DNA from: Sagittula marina | GTDB taxonomy: Bacteria > Pseudomonadota > Alphaproteobacteria > Rhodobacterales > Rhodobacteraceae | Assembly (NCBI RefSeq): GCF_014196795.1 | Contig: NZ_JACIEJ010000016.1 | Location: 1 to 60,444, forward strand | Direction: 5' to 3' | Length of the DNA: 60,444 nucleotides | In this document: positions 33,703 through 42,689 of the stretch, one piece after another | Layout: every line of letters starts with the position of its first letter | Numbering within the stretch: position 1 is the first letter of the stretch | The notes under the pieces: generated by a model | Databases searched by the model: none | What the model saw: the letters and a program-made list of their open reading frames with translations, nothing else | What the model was told of the DNA's origin: nothing | Position numbers and translations under genes: made by a program

Positions 33703-34445
33703 AACCCATTCTGCAGGTGCAGGGGCTGGCGAAACGCTTTGGCGCGATCACGGCTGTGAAAGATGTGAACTTCGACGTTTATCCAGGTGAATGCGTCGTG
33801 CTCGCCGGGGACAACGGCGCCGGAAAGTCCACGGTGATCAAGATGATTTCGGGGGTTCATCTGCCGAGCGAAGGCAAGATCATCTTCGACGGCCAGGATA
33901 TCACGAACAGCCCGCCGGAAACCGTGCGAAATGTCGGCATAGAAACAATCTATCAAGACCTGTCCCTTGCGGACAATCTTGACCCCGGCCTGAACCTCTA
34001 CCTCGGGCGAGAGAAGATGAAGCGTGTGTTCGGCCTGCCGGTGCTGGACCGCAAGGCCATGCAGGCGGATGCGGTCGAGGTCCTGAAGGGGCTTGGCATC
34101 AAGGTGCCTGATCCGGGCGCGAGGGTGCGTGAGATGTCAGGTGGCCAACGCCAGTCGATCGCGATTGCCCGCGCGATCCACTGGGAGGCCAAGCTGGTCA
34201 TCATGGACGAGCCGACAGCTGCTCTGGGCGTTCCTGAGCAGCGGGAAGTCATGGCGCTCATCGACCGCCTCAAGCAGCGCGGCGTCGGCATCATTCTTAT
34301 CTCTCACAACCTTCCCGACATTTTCGCGGCGGCTGACAGGATCTTTGTGCTCGCGCGCGGGGTCATTGGCGGTGAGCGTCGCCCGAGTGAGACAACGGAC
34401 GAGGAAATCGTGCGGCTGATGATGGGCGCGACGATTGACACCTGA
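33699..34445 (+). CDS. Single-domain ribose-type ABC importer ATPase
   Basis: A 248-residue ATPase with Walker A GDNGAGKST (about 38-46), signature MSGGQRQS and Walker B LVIMDEPTAAL. Classical RbsA/XylG ATPases are about 500 residues with two domains. This one has a single domain, like FrcA-type proteins, and must act as a homodimer. It is the third gene of the importer operon; nothing in the downstream 700 bp looks like a missing second domain. Confidence 0.87.
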   Translation: MKPILQVQGLAKRFGAITAVKDVNFDVYPGECVVLAGDNGAGKSTVIKMISGVHLPSEGKIIFDGQDITNSPPETVRNVGIETIYQDLSLADNLDPGLNLYLGREKMKRVFGLPVLDRKAMQADAVEVLKGLGIKVPDPGARVREMSGGQRQSIAIARAIHWEAKLVIMDEPTAALGVPEQREVMALIDRLKQRGVGIILISHNLPDIFAAADRIFVLARGVIGGERRPSETTDEEIVRLMMGATIDT

Positions 34446-34507
34446 GCCGAGCAGGACGCCTCGCCCTGTGGCGCGGCGCAGCTCACGGCCCAACATAGGG
34501 TATAGAC

Positions 34508-34720
34508 ATGAACTGTCTCGGTAAAAGTTGAGCTTGTAGCGGTTTGATGCCGCTCCTTCGATGGCTATTACTGCTCCGAGGGAGACCGGATATGGGGCTG
34601 AAACGAAAGGAAAAGCTCCGCCAAGATGCGGTGCATACAGTGCTGTCCAACGGGCTAACGCGCACTGTTTGCTGATGATCCGGGCGTGGACGTGGCTCAC
34701 GGCACACAGCAAGGGCCCGT
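34508..34720 (+). mobile_element. Remnant of an IS3-family element (left end and start of orfA)
   Basis: Beginning at TGAACTGTCTCGG, this segment contains GCGGTTTGATGCCGCTCC and a decayed orfA start (ATGGGGCTGAAACG...) similar to the element at 60176-60444. Frame decay sets in after GGGCTAACGCG, where both copies would continue REQVADDLGV. It is a vestigial fragment with no functional transposase. Confidence 0.6.
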
Positions 34721-34915
34721 GGGGGGGGCGAGTTCCGGCTCGATGGTCGTCTTTCTGTCGACCAACCTGTGCAGGATATTCTGCACATTGGCTTTTGTGG
34801 CGATCCCCTCGGCCCGCGCCATTTCCACGAGGACCAGCAAGGCCTTTTCGTCGTGATGCAGGACCAGAGCGAAGATATCGACCATTTCCGGATCACTGTC
34901 GGAACGGCGCAGCAT
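34697..34915 (-). pseudogene. IS21-family IstA C-terminal fragment
   Basis: The minus frame reads MLRRSDSDPEMVDIFALVLH followed by KANVQNILHRLVDRKTT, resembling the C-terminal region of IS21-family IstA transposases. Only about 70 residues remain, and no istB or catalytic domain is present. It abuts the IS3 remnant, showing repeated IS activity between the sugar module and hipBA. Confidence 0.6.
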
Positions 34916-35147
34916 GAGGTCTTGCAGCTACAGAGGCAGTCAGGTTGACGGCTTAACCTGACCGACTTCAAATGGATCACTACAGCGCATCGCTTTATGA
35001 TGCGGGTTCACCAAGGCAGAAGTGTAGGCGCTTACACAGATTCAGCCCGCAAGTCAGGGCCTATTTCTATACGCCCCAAGAGATAAACGCGCTTTATGCG
35101 TCAAGGCGTATAAGGTGAAAATATGCGCTGCACCGATTATTGAACTT

Positions 35148-35165
35148 TATACCTTTTGGTGTATA
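35148..35165 (+). promoter_or_regulatory. Candidate HipB operator
   Basis: TATACC and GGTGTATA form an imperfect inverted repeat around a TTTT spacer, 8 bp before the hipB ATG. The arrangement recalls the TATCC-N8-GGATA operators of E. coli HipB. It is the expected place for autorepression of the hipBA operon. Confidence 0.5.
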
Positions 35166-35173
35166 TTGACGCC

Positions 35174-35425
35174 ATGAATCATTTGGCGCGCACACCACGA
35201 CAGATCGGCACCATCATCCAGCGCACGCGTAAGAAGCGCGACTGGACACAGATGAAGCTCGCTGAACAGGCGGGGCTGCGTCAGGCGACGATCTCGATGA
35301 TCGAGAGTGGAGAAAGGCCCGCAAAACTTGAATCCATCCTCGCTGTACTCGCGGCTCTTGATCTGGAATTCAGGATTGGAGAGCGCTCCAAGGGCCATGA
35401 AAGTGACATTGAGGATCTTTTCTGA
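35174..35425 (+). CDS. hipB: HipB-like antitoxin (HTH_XRE)
   Basis: An 83-residue DNA-binding protein with an XRE helix-turn-helix (KLAEQAGLRQATISMIESGE) and a C-terminal tail with EFRIGER. ATG 35174 is preferred over the in-frame ATG at 35156, which overlaps the presumed operator. Its TGA overlaps the hipA start (TGATG). HipB-type proteins neutralise HipA and repress the operon. Confidence 0.85.
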   Translation: MNHLARTPRQIGTIIQRTRKKRDWTQMKLAEQAGLRQATISMIESGERPAKLESILAVLAALDLEFRIGERSKGHESDIEDLF

Positions 35426-36744
35426 TGGGACGGCGTCCGGCCTATGCGCCGTTGCGCGTCTATCTGAACAACCGCCGCGTCGGCACGTTACGCCGCGAGG
35501 CCAGCGGTGCCATCGGCTTTTCATACGAAGCGGACTGGCTGGACTGGGAACATGCCCTGCCGGTTTCTTTGTCACTTCCGCTCAGAGAGACCCCCTATCG
35601 CGGAGAACCTGTCTCTGCCGTCTTCGAGAACCTGCTACCTGACTCTGACAAGCTGCGGCGCCTGGTGGCCGAAAAAGTCGGCGCACGCGGGACCGACGCC
35701 TTTAGCATGCTGTCCAAGATCGGCCACGACTGTGTGGGGGCGCTGCAATTTATCGCAGGAGATAACGAAGCCCCTGACACGATCGGCAAGATCGAAGGTG
35801 AAACGGTAAATGACGCTGCCATCGAAAAGATCCTGAACGGATTGAGCCAGGCGCCGCTTGGCCTGGCCAGCGATGATGCCTTTCGAATTTCAGTCTCGGG
35901 CGCGCAGGAGAAGACCGCGCTACTTTGGCATGAGGGCCAGTGGGTCAAGCCCCACGGAGCGACGCCGACGACGCACCTGATAAAGACACAGATCGGCAAG
36001 CTGCCCGGTGGCATCGATCTCTCTGACAGCGTCGAGAACGAATATTATTGCCTCAAACTCACCGAAGCATTCGGCTTGCCGGTGAACACCGCCAGCATCG
36101 AAACCTTCGGTGAGACCTCGGCCCTGGTCATCGAGCGCTTTGATCGACGCTGGACCAAGGACGGGCGATTGCTGCGTCTGCCGCAGGAAGATTGCTGTCA
36201 GGCACTCTCAATGCCGCCCTCATTGAAATACCAAAACGAGGGCGGCCCCGGCATGATCAACGTTCTCGGCTTGCTTGAGGGCAGCGACACCCCGATCAAG
36301 GATCAGAACATCTTTCTCAAAGCCCAGCTCGTCTTCTGGCTGATGGGCGCGACAGATGCCCATGCCAAGAACTTCAGCGTGTTCCTTGGCCCAGGCGGTG
36401 GTTATCGCATGACCCCGCTCTATGACATCCTGACAGCACAAGGGGCACTGGATGCCGGCCAGATTGAACGCAAAGAGATGAAAATGGCCATGTCGGTCGG
36501 CAACAGCCGCCACTACCGCTTCGACCAGATCCACGGACGGCATTTTGTGCAAACGGCAATGCGCGCCGGACTTTCAAAAAAGCGTGCAACAGACATCATT
36601 GAGGAGACTGCGGCCAGAGTGCCCGAAGCCCTCGAAGCTGCCGCCGCCGCTGTTCCGAAGTCCTTTCCGTCGGCCATTGTCGATACCGTTAACAACTCGA
36701 TTATGGATCGCCTTGGGGGCCTGAAGCTGGCGAGCACCGTTTAG
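35425..36744 (+). CDS. hipA: HipA-family serine/threonine kinase toxin
   Basis: A 439-residue HipA protein. The N-terminal Couple_hipA region (LRVYLNNRRVGTL ... PYRGEPVSAVFENLLPD) is followed by the kinase core: glycine-rich loop RISVSGAQEKTALL, LVIERFDRRW, catalytic GATDAHAKNFSVF and metal-binding PLYDIL. All main kinase motifs are intact, so it may be active. HipA kinases inactivate targets such as glutamyl-tRNA synthetase and cause growth arrest or persistence. The pair lies between IS remnants and a transport operon, consistent with an acquired stabilisation module. Confidence 0.9.
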   Translation: MGRRPAYAPLRVYLNNRRVGTLRREASGAIGFSYEADWLDWEHALPVSLSLPLRETPYRGEPVSAVFENLLPDSDKLRRLVAEKVGARGTDAFSMLSKIGHDCVGALQFIAGDNEAPDTIGKIEGETVNDAAIEKILNGLSQAPLGLASDDAFRISVSGAQEKTALLWHEGQWVKPHGATPTTHLIKTQIGKLPGGIDLSDSVENEYYCLKLTEAFGLPVNTASIETFGETSALVIERFDRRWTKDGRLLRLPQEDCCQALSMPPSLKYQNEGGPGMINVLGLLEGSDTPIKDQNIFLKAQLVFWLMGATDAHAKNFSVFLGPGGGYRMTPLYDILTAQGALDAGQIERKEMKMAMSVGNSRHYRFDQIHGRHFVQTAMRAGLSKKRATDIIEETAARVPEALEAAAAAVPKSFPSAIVDTVNNSIMDRLGGLKLASTV

Positions 36745-37258
36745 CGCCAAGTACCTCGCACCCTCAGCCCCAAGAAGGCGCGGCGCGTACACCTCCCCTG
36801 ATATATTCGCCCTGACAGCCAGGCATGTTTTGCTGAATTCTGAAACAACCCCAAAATGCACAACTAGCGTGAACAGTGGTGCCCGCGGAAACCCCGACTC
36901 ATCCCCGGAATTTGGGTCGAGGTAACCTTGCAAAACCAATTTACTGCAAGGTTATCTCGGAACCGGAGCGCCCGGCGGACTTTTCAAGCCATGATCACCT
37001 CAGACAACCTGAACCGACGTCCCTCTCCGTTCCGGCCGCGCCTGTTGGACGTAGCCTTGCTTCTGGACGGGTGAGGACTGGCCTTGGCGAAACTTCTTTG
37101 GATTTTCGCCACGCCAGACCGGTCGTCCTCAGCCTTGATCTGTTATCCGCTGCACCCTTGCGTCGTACACAAGGCGACGGGTCACGGGCTGAGCGCGCTT
37201 GACCCGTGCCCGCGTCGATTGCCATACACCTGTCCATCGGGCGGGGCTCTTCACCTTT
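36745..37258. other. Intergenic region without recognisable gene
   Basis: About 510 bp between hipA and the convergent CocE-type hydrolase. Short open frames exist on both strands, but none has a ribosome-binding site together with a recognisable family. I see no clear inverted repeat or transposase remnant. Confidence 0.5.
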
Positions 37259-39253
37259 TCAGATCAGGTTGCGGGGCACAGACTCCTCCCACTCGCGGGT
37301 CTTCACCGGCGCGCCGTTGTGGCTCACGGCCATGCGTCCCTTCAGGTAAAAGCTGTCACGATCCGAGGTCATCTCGGTTTCGAGGCGAATGACCGTCTGC
37401 CAGCCATCACGGCCTATCTCGTAAACCTGGTCCAGCCGATAGGCCGCCGAGGTGGGATCATCGGGCTGGATTTTCAACTCGCGTCTCAGGCTGTGCGACA
37501 GCACCGTACCCACTTCGTCAAAGCGCAGCACGCCCTCGCCGAACAGGCCACCCTGACCATCGGTGACGTAGGTCACCTCGCCTGTGAGAAAGTCGGTGGT
37601 CACCGTGCGTTCCAGCTGTGCGGGCCGGATCATGGTGACTGGCACATCGATGCCATGCGCCGGAGGTTCGAATCCGGGATGCGTGTCGCCGCCCTTGCGC
37701 ACAGGCAGGTGCAGGCACGAGCCCGCGGTGTCGATCGTGAGGGTTGCGGCTTCGGGCGATGGCCAGATGATCGGCCAGTAGGCCGTGCCCACCGACACCC
37801 GCATCCTGTGACCGGCCGCAAAGCGATGACCGCAGGCCGAAAGCTTCACCTTCACAGTCTCGAACCGGCCCGGCTCGAGCGGCTTCGGATCGGCATGGCC
37901 GTCGCGATGGGTCAGGTTCAGCACCTGGTAAGTGACGCGGGTGATCTGACCGTCCGGTGCCACGTCGCCGATGCGCACAACGACCTGCGCCACGGGCTTG
38001 TCCGATGCGAGGTGCAGGTCCAGCTCCGGCACGCCGAGAATCTCCAGATCCTCTTTCAGGACCGGCGTGTCAAAGGTCAGCGCGCCACCGTCGTCGATCC
38101 GCTGATCGGCGGGCATCTCGCCCGGACAGCCGACGGCCATCCATTCGCCCGCGGCGATGCCATGGCTTTGCGGCGAGCAGATCGGCAACAGAGCGGGCGT
38201 TTGCGCTGCATCCCCCAGCGTGCCGTCACCGCCGAGATGCATCTGCCGCATCGGCTCGTCCAGCGGCCATGCGCTTCCGACCCAGCGACCGGGCTGGTGC
38301 GGGCGCGTGGGATTTGGCGCAATGGGATCGTTGATGTAGGCGCGCAGCTTCGGCTCGTCCATCACGCCGGTCTCGCGGCCCTTGAGCCACTGGTCCCACC
38401 AGCGCGTCGCCTCCTGCAGAAAGCCGATGGCGGGGCCCGGTGCGCCGTCATGGGGATAGACATGCCCCCAGGGCCCGATGATGCCGCGCGTGGGTACCTG
38501 CAAGTTCTCGAGCAGGCGCGGGACCGAGTTGGTGTAGCTGTCCGCCCAGGCCCCGACCACCAGCACCGGGCATTCGATGGCCGCGTAATCCTCCTGCACC
38601 GAGCCATGCTTCCAGTAGTCGTCATACGTCTGATGTCTGGCCCAGAGTGCGGGAAAGAACGGCAGGTCGTCGAGCCGCTTTTCCCAGGCGCCGCGCCAGT
38701 CCTCGCCGGTGATCTCCGGGTCCTGAGGGCGGGCCTGGTAGGCCATCATGATCGACCCCCACCAGAGGTTGTCGTTCAGCAGGCAGCCATTCATGAAGTG
38801 AATGTCGTCCTTGAACCGGTCGTCGGTGGAGTAGCAGGTGATGATCGCCTTCAGCGCCGGAGGACGTCGCGCGGCCACCTGCAGGGAATTGAAGCCCGAC
38901 CAGCTTTTGCCCATCATGCCGACATTGCCGTCGCACCAGTCCTGCGCGGCGATCCAGGCGATGACTTCGACCGCGTCGTCCTGTTCCAGCTCCAGGTATT
39001 CGTCGGCCATGTGGCCTTCGCTGTCGCCGGAGCCGCGAATGTCGACGCGCACGGCGGCATAGCCGTTTTGCACGAAATAGCCGTGCATCGGGGCATCGCG
39101 ACCGCGCGTGCCGTCGCGCTTGCGGTAGGGAATGTATTCCAGGATCGCAGGCACGGGCGCGCCGGTCAGCCCATCGGGCAGGAAGATGCGGGCGCTCAGC
39201 CGGGTGCCGTCGGACATGGGAATCCAGACGTGTTCGATGATTTCGGTGGCCAT
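37259..39253 (-). CDS. CocE/NonD-family (X-Pro dipeptidyl-peptidase-like) hydrolase
   Basis: A 664-residue alpha/beta hydrolase of the S15/CocE family with an added C-terminal jelly-roll domain. Nucleophile Ser117 lies in GKSWSG, Asp238 in GAWADSYTN and the His in GPWGHVYPH (264 or 268). It has no signal peptide, so it acts in the cytoplasm. It is the last gene of a dipeptide-type ABC operon (43 bp gap), suggesting it hydrolyses an imported ester, amide or proline-containing peptide. Confidence 0.87.
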   Translation of the reverse strand: MATEIIEHVWIPMSDGTRLSARIFLPDGLTGAPVPAILEYIPYRKRDGTRGRDAPMHGYFVQNGYAAVRVDIRGSGDSEGHMADEYLELEQDDAVEVIAWIAAQDWCDGNVGMMGKSWSGFNSLQVAARRPPALKAIITCYSTDDRFKDDIHFMNGCLLNDNLWWGSIMMAYQARPQDPEITGEDWRGAWEKRLDDLPFFPALWARHQTYDDYWKHGSVQEDYAAIECPVLVVGAWADSYTNSVPRLLENLQVPTRGIIGPWGHVYPHDGAPGPAIGFLQEATRWWDQWLKGRETGVMDEPKLRAYINDPIAPNPTRPHQPGRWVGSAWPLDEPMRQMHLGGDGTLGDAAQTPALLPICSPQSHGIAAGEWMAVGCPGEMPADQRIDDGGALTFDTPVLKEDLEILGVPELDLHLASDKPVAQVVVRIGDVAPDGQITRVTYQVLNLTHRDGHADPKPLEPGRFETVKVKLSACGHRFAAGHRMRVSVGTAYWPIIWPSPEAATLTIDTAGSCLHLPVRKGGDTHPGFEPPAHGIDVPVTMIRPAQLERTVTTDFLTGEVTYVTDGQGGLFGEGVLRFDEVGTVLSHSLRRELKIQPDDPTSAAYRLDQVYEIGRDGWQTVIRLETEMTSDRDSFYLKGRMAVSHNGAPVKTREWEESVPRNLI

Positions 39254-39296
39254 GTCGGGCTCCGTTTCTTGGTAGGTATTGATTGTGTCGGAAGGC

Positions 39297-40895
39297 TCAG
39301 GGCGCGGTCAGCACCTGGTCCAGCCAGCCGGGATCGAGCTGCGGCACAGAGGCCAGCAGCTTGCGGGTGTAGATCTGCCCCGGTGCCTCGAAGAGCCTGT
39401 CCGTCTCGGCTTCTTCGACGATGCGGCCCTTCTGCATGACCACCGTTCGGTCGGCGAGGCGCTTTACCACCGACAAATCGTGGGTGATGAAAAGATAGGT
39501 GATCCCCAACTCGTCCTGCAGGCGGCGTAGAAGGCGGAGAATGTCCTCGGCCACCAGCGGGTCAAGCGCCGATGTCACCTCGTCGCAGATGATGAGGTCC
39601 GGCTTGGCCGCCAGAGCCCGCGCAATGCAGACCCGCTGCTTCTGTCCGCCCGAAAGAGCGTCTGGCAAGCGGTCGGCCATCTCGGCAGGCAGGCCGATCT
39701 GCTCCAGCAGGCGCAGCACCTCGGCGCGGTTGGCACGTCCCGTCAGCCCCTGGAAGCGGGTCAGAGGGCGGCCGATGGTCTCGCCGACGGTCTGTCGAGG
39801 GTTCAGCGCCACGTCGGGCAACTGGTAGATCAGCTGGATCCGGCGCAGCAGGTCCTTGCCCCGCTTGCGGTAGCTCGGCGGCAGGGCAGCACCGTCGAAC
39901 ATCACCGCGCCTTGTGACGGCGGCAACAGCCCCGCCACGACCCGTGCCAGCGTCGATTTGCCCGAGCCGCTTTCACCGACGATTGCAACGGTCTCGCCCT
40001 GTTTCACCGACAGCTCGATCTCGGAGATGACCGGTACCTTGCCATAGGTGGCGTCCACCCGGTTCAGGCGCAGCAGCTCCCGCCCGGTCTTGTGCGCCGC
40101 GCCCGCCGGCGCCGACAGGCTGGCCTGCCGTTCCGAGACAAGGCGTCGGGTGTATTCCTCGCGCGGGGCGGTGAGGATCTGCTGCGTCGGGCCGGTTTCG
40201 ATCTCCTGACCGTGGCGCAGCACCACGAGGCGGTCGGCGACCTGGGCGATCACGGCCAGATCATGCGTGATGTACAACGCCGATCTGCCGTATTTGCGGA
40301 TCGTGTCCCGCAAGAGGCGCAGCACCTCGATCTGTGTCGTCACATCCAGCGCCGTGGTCGGCTCGTCCAGCACGAGGATGTCCGGCTTGCAGGCCATGGC
40401 CATGGCCACCATCGCCCGTTGCAGCTGGCCGCCCGAGACCTGGTGCGGGAAGCGCCGTCCGAAGCTCTCCGGTTCGGGCAGGCCGAGCGCGGTGAACAGC
40501 TCGACCATCCAAGCGCGGGCCTCCGTCTCGGTCATCAGGCCATGGTAGAGCGGCGCCTCGATGATCTGTTTTTCCAGCCGGTGCGCCGGGTTGAAGGCGG
40601 CGGCGGCACTTTGCGCCACGTAGGCGATGCGCGCGCCCCGCACTGCTTCGCGGTCCTGTCGGCTGCAGTCGGCCAGGTCCCTGCCCGCAAGCAAAACCTC
40701 GCCCCCAGTGATCCGGCAGCCGCCACGACCATAGCCCATGGCCGCGAGGCCAATCGTGGATTTGCCCGCCCCGCTTTCCCCGATCAGGCCGAGGATCTCG
40801 CCTTGTTCGAGGTCGAGGGACACGCCGTGCAGCAGCTCCGTGCCGCTGTCGGTGGATACCCGCAGGTTACGGATGCGAAGGATCTTGTCGCTCAT
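39297..40895 (-). CDS. Dipeptide-type ABC importer, fused double ATPase (DppD-DppF)
   Basis: A 532-residue protein with two complete ABC domains: Walker A GESGAGKST at about 39-47 and GESGSGKSTL in the second half, each with SGGQ signatures and Walker B ILVLDEPT / LIICDEVT. The second Walker B has Val instead of Pro (DEVTSALDP), common in DppF-type domains. ATG 40895 overlaps the permease stop. A fusion is a frequent variant of the separate dppD and dppF genes. Confidence 0.88.
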   Translation of the reverse strand: MSDKILRIRNLRVSTDSGTELLHGVSLDLEQGEILGLIGESGAGKSTIGLAAMGYGRGGCRITGGEVLLAGRDLADCSRQDREAVRGARIAYVAQSAAAAFNPAHRLEKQIIEAPLYHGLMTETEARAWMVELFTALGLPEPESFGRRFPHQVSGGQLQRAMVAMAMACKPDILVLDEPTTALDVTTQIEVLRLLRDTIRKYGRSALYITHDLAVIAQVADRLVVLRHGQEIETGPTQQILTAPREEYTRRLVSERQASLSAPAGAAHKTGRELLRLNRVDATYGKVPVISEIELSVKQGETVAIVGESGSGKSTLARVVAGLLPPSQGAVMFDGAALPPSYRKRGKDLLRRIQLIYQLPDVALNPRQTVGETIGRPLTRFQGLTGRANRAEVLRLLEQIGLPAEMADRLPDALSGGQKQRVCIARALAAKPDLIICDEVTSALDPLVAEDILRLLRRLQDELGITYLFITHDLSVVKRLADRTVVMQKGRIVEEAETDRLFEAPGQIYTRKLLASVPQLDPGWLDQVLTAP

Positions 40896-41728
40896 CTGTT
40901 GTCTCCCTGCACGGTGGTGCGGCCGGACAGCATCCAGTCCACGGTGAGGTTTACGCCGATGGTCACCAGCGCGATTGCTGCGGCGGGGAACAGCGGGGCG
41001 TAGAGCCCGTAGAGGATGCCCTGCTGATTGTCGCGCACCATGCCGCCCCAGTCGGCAAAGGGCGGTTGCACCCCGAGCCCGAGAAAGGACAGACCCGCCA
41101 CGAAGAGGAAGGTGAAGCAGAAACGCATGCCGAACTCGGCCACCAGCGGCGGCAGGACGTTGGGCAGGATCTCTCGGCGGATCATCCAGGCCAGTCCTTC
41201 GCCGCGCAGTCGGGCGACCTCGGCGTAGTCCATCACGTTGATCCCCTGCGCCACCAGGCGCGCCAGGCGAAAGACACGGGTGCTGTCGAGGCAAGCGATG
41301 GTGACGATCAGCACCGGTAGCGACGAGCCAAGCGCTTGCAATACCACCAGCGCCGAGATGAGCACGGGGATCGACATCACCGTGTCCACCAGCCGCGACA
41401 GGACGAGATCCAGCCAGCCGCCGCGGAGCGCGGCCAGGATGCCCAGCGGCACGCCGATGGCGAAGGACAGGCAGACAGCGGCCAGCGATATGCCGATGGA
41501 CGTCTGGGCGCCGTAGAGCACGCGCGACAGCATGTCCCGTCCGTTCTGGTCGAATCCAAGCGGGTGGCCGGGCTGCGGCGCATCGAAGGGCACGCCGACA
41601 ATCTCCTCCTGCCCGTAGGGTGCCAGCATCGGCCCGAACGCAAAGAGGAACAGGTTGATGGCGATCAGCGCCATGCCGATCCAGCCGGTCAGCGGAACGG
41701 CGGACAGACGAGAGGTCACAGCCGTCAT
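40892..41728 (-). CDS. Dipeptide-type ABC permease (DppC type)
   Basis: A 278-residue permease with an N-terminal span, the DppC-type segment GHPLGFDQNGRDMLSRVLYGAQTS and the coupling motif region EVARLRGEGLAWMIRREILP. It follows the DppB-type gene by 1 bp and overlaps the ATPase start by 4 bp. Confidence 0.88.
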   Translation of the reverse strand: MTAVTSRLSAVPLTGWIGMALIAINLFLFAFGPMLAPYGQEEIVGVPFDAPQPGHPLGFDQNGRDMLSRVLYGAQTSIGISLAAVCLSFAIGVPLGILAALRGGWLDLVLSRLVDTVMSIPVLISALVVLQALGSSLPVLIVTIACLDSTRVFRLARLVAQGINVMDYAEVARLRGEGLAWMIRREILPNVLPPLVAEFGMRFCFTFLFVAGLSFLGLGVQPPFADWGGMVRDNQQGILYGLYAPLFPAAAIALVTIGVNLTVDWMLSGRTTVQGDNR

Positions 41729-41729
41729 C

Positions 41730-42689
41730 TCAGGCCTCCTTTCCGCGCGGATGGCGCAGGCGCGGGTTCAGGGCGATGGCGGCGATGTCGGCAACCATGT
41801 TGAGAAACACGTAGACCGCGCCGAAAATCATCGCAGCCGCCTGCACCAGCGGCAGGTCACGACGCGACACGGCGTCGACCATGAACCGGCCCAGCCCGTT
41901 GTAGTTGAACACCGCCTCGACCAGCACCACGCCGGTGATGAGATAGGCAATGTTGAAAGACACCACGTTGACGATGGGCGCCGCCGCATTCGGCGTGGCG
42001 TGGCGCAGCACCACGCGACCATTGCGCAGCCCTTTAAGGTAGGCGGTTTCCACGTAAGGCTGGTCCATCACGCCCAGAACGGTGGTCCGGGTCATGCGCA
42101 GGATCTGCGCAGTGGTCACCATGACCAGCACCAGCATCGGCAGCGTTGTGGCACGGAACCAGGCGGCCATCCCCATGCCCTCGTAGGTGTCGGCAAGGCT
42201 CGGCAGCCAGCCGGTCTTGACCGACAGCCACAACACCAGCAGCAGGCCGAGGAAATATTCCGGCAGCGACACGAAGGCCAGCGCGGCCACGTTGCTCACC
42301 CGGTCGAAGATGCCGCCGCGCAGCGCCGCCGCCATGATGCCAAGGCCGACGGCCAGCGGCACGGCGATCACACCGGCATAGGCGGCCAGCGACATGGTGT
42401 TCCAGAACCTCGGCCACAGCAGACCGGCAACCGGCTGGCCACTGGCCATCGACCGGCCCATGTCCCCTTGCAGGAACCCGGTCAGCCACTCGACGTAGCG
42501 TTGCAGCGCCGGCACATCGAGGCCAAGCTCTGCGCGCAGGCGGGCAAGGCTCTCGGGGGTGGCGCTCTGGCCAAGGATGGCACCGGCCACGTCCCCCGGC
42601 AGGATCTCGGTGCCGGCAAAAACCAGCACCGACACCAGCCAGAGCGTGAACACGCCCAGCACCGCTCGTTTCGCGATAAGGGTCAGCAT
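41730..42689 (-). CDS. Dipeptide-type ABC permease (DppB type)
   Basis: A 319-residue permease starting with the DppB-typical RAVLGVFTLWLVSVLVFAG and the periplasmic loop with ILPGDVAGAILGQSATPE; the coupling motif lies near YVETAYLKGLRNGRVVLRHATPN. ATG 42689 overlaps the binding-protein stop (TGATG), which fixes the start. Confidence 0.88.
   Translation of the reverse strand: MLTLIAKRAVLGVFTLWLVSVLVFAGTEILPGDVAGAILGQSATPESLARLRAELGLDVPALQRYVEWLTGFLQGDMGRSMASGQPVAGLLWPRFWNTMSLAAYAGVIAVPLAVGLGIMAAALRGGIFDRVSNVAALAFVSLPEYFLGLLLVLWLSVKTGWLPSLADTYEGMGMAAWFRATTLPMLVLVMVTTAQILRMTRTTVLGVMDQPYVETAYLKGLRNGRVVLRHATPNAAAPIVNVVSFNIAYLITGVVLVEAVFNYNGLGRFMVDAVSRRDLPLVQAAAMIFGAVYVFLNMVADIAAIALNPRLRHPRGKEA

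Noticed and set aside
37199-39439. A 746-codon open frame on the plus strand
   Set aside because: It runs antisense to the CocE-type hydrolase, whose protein has a full catalytic triad and family motifs. The plus-frame protein is His/Arg-rich without any recognisable domain, typical for shadow frames in GC-rich DNA.
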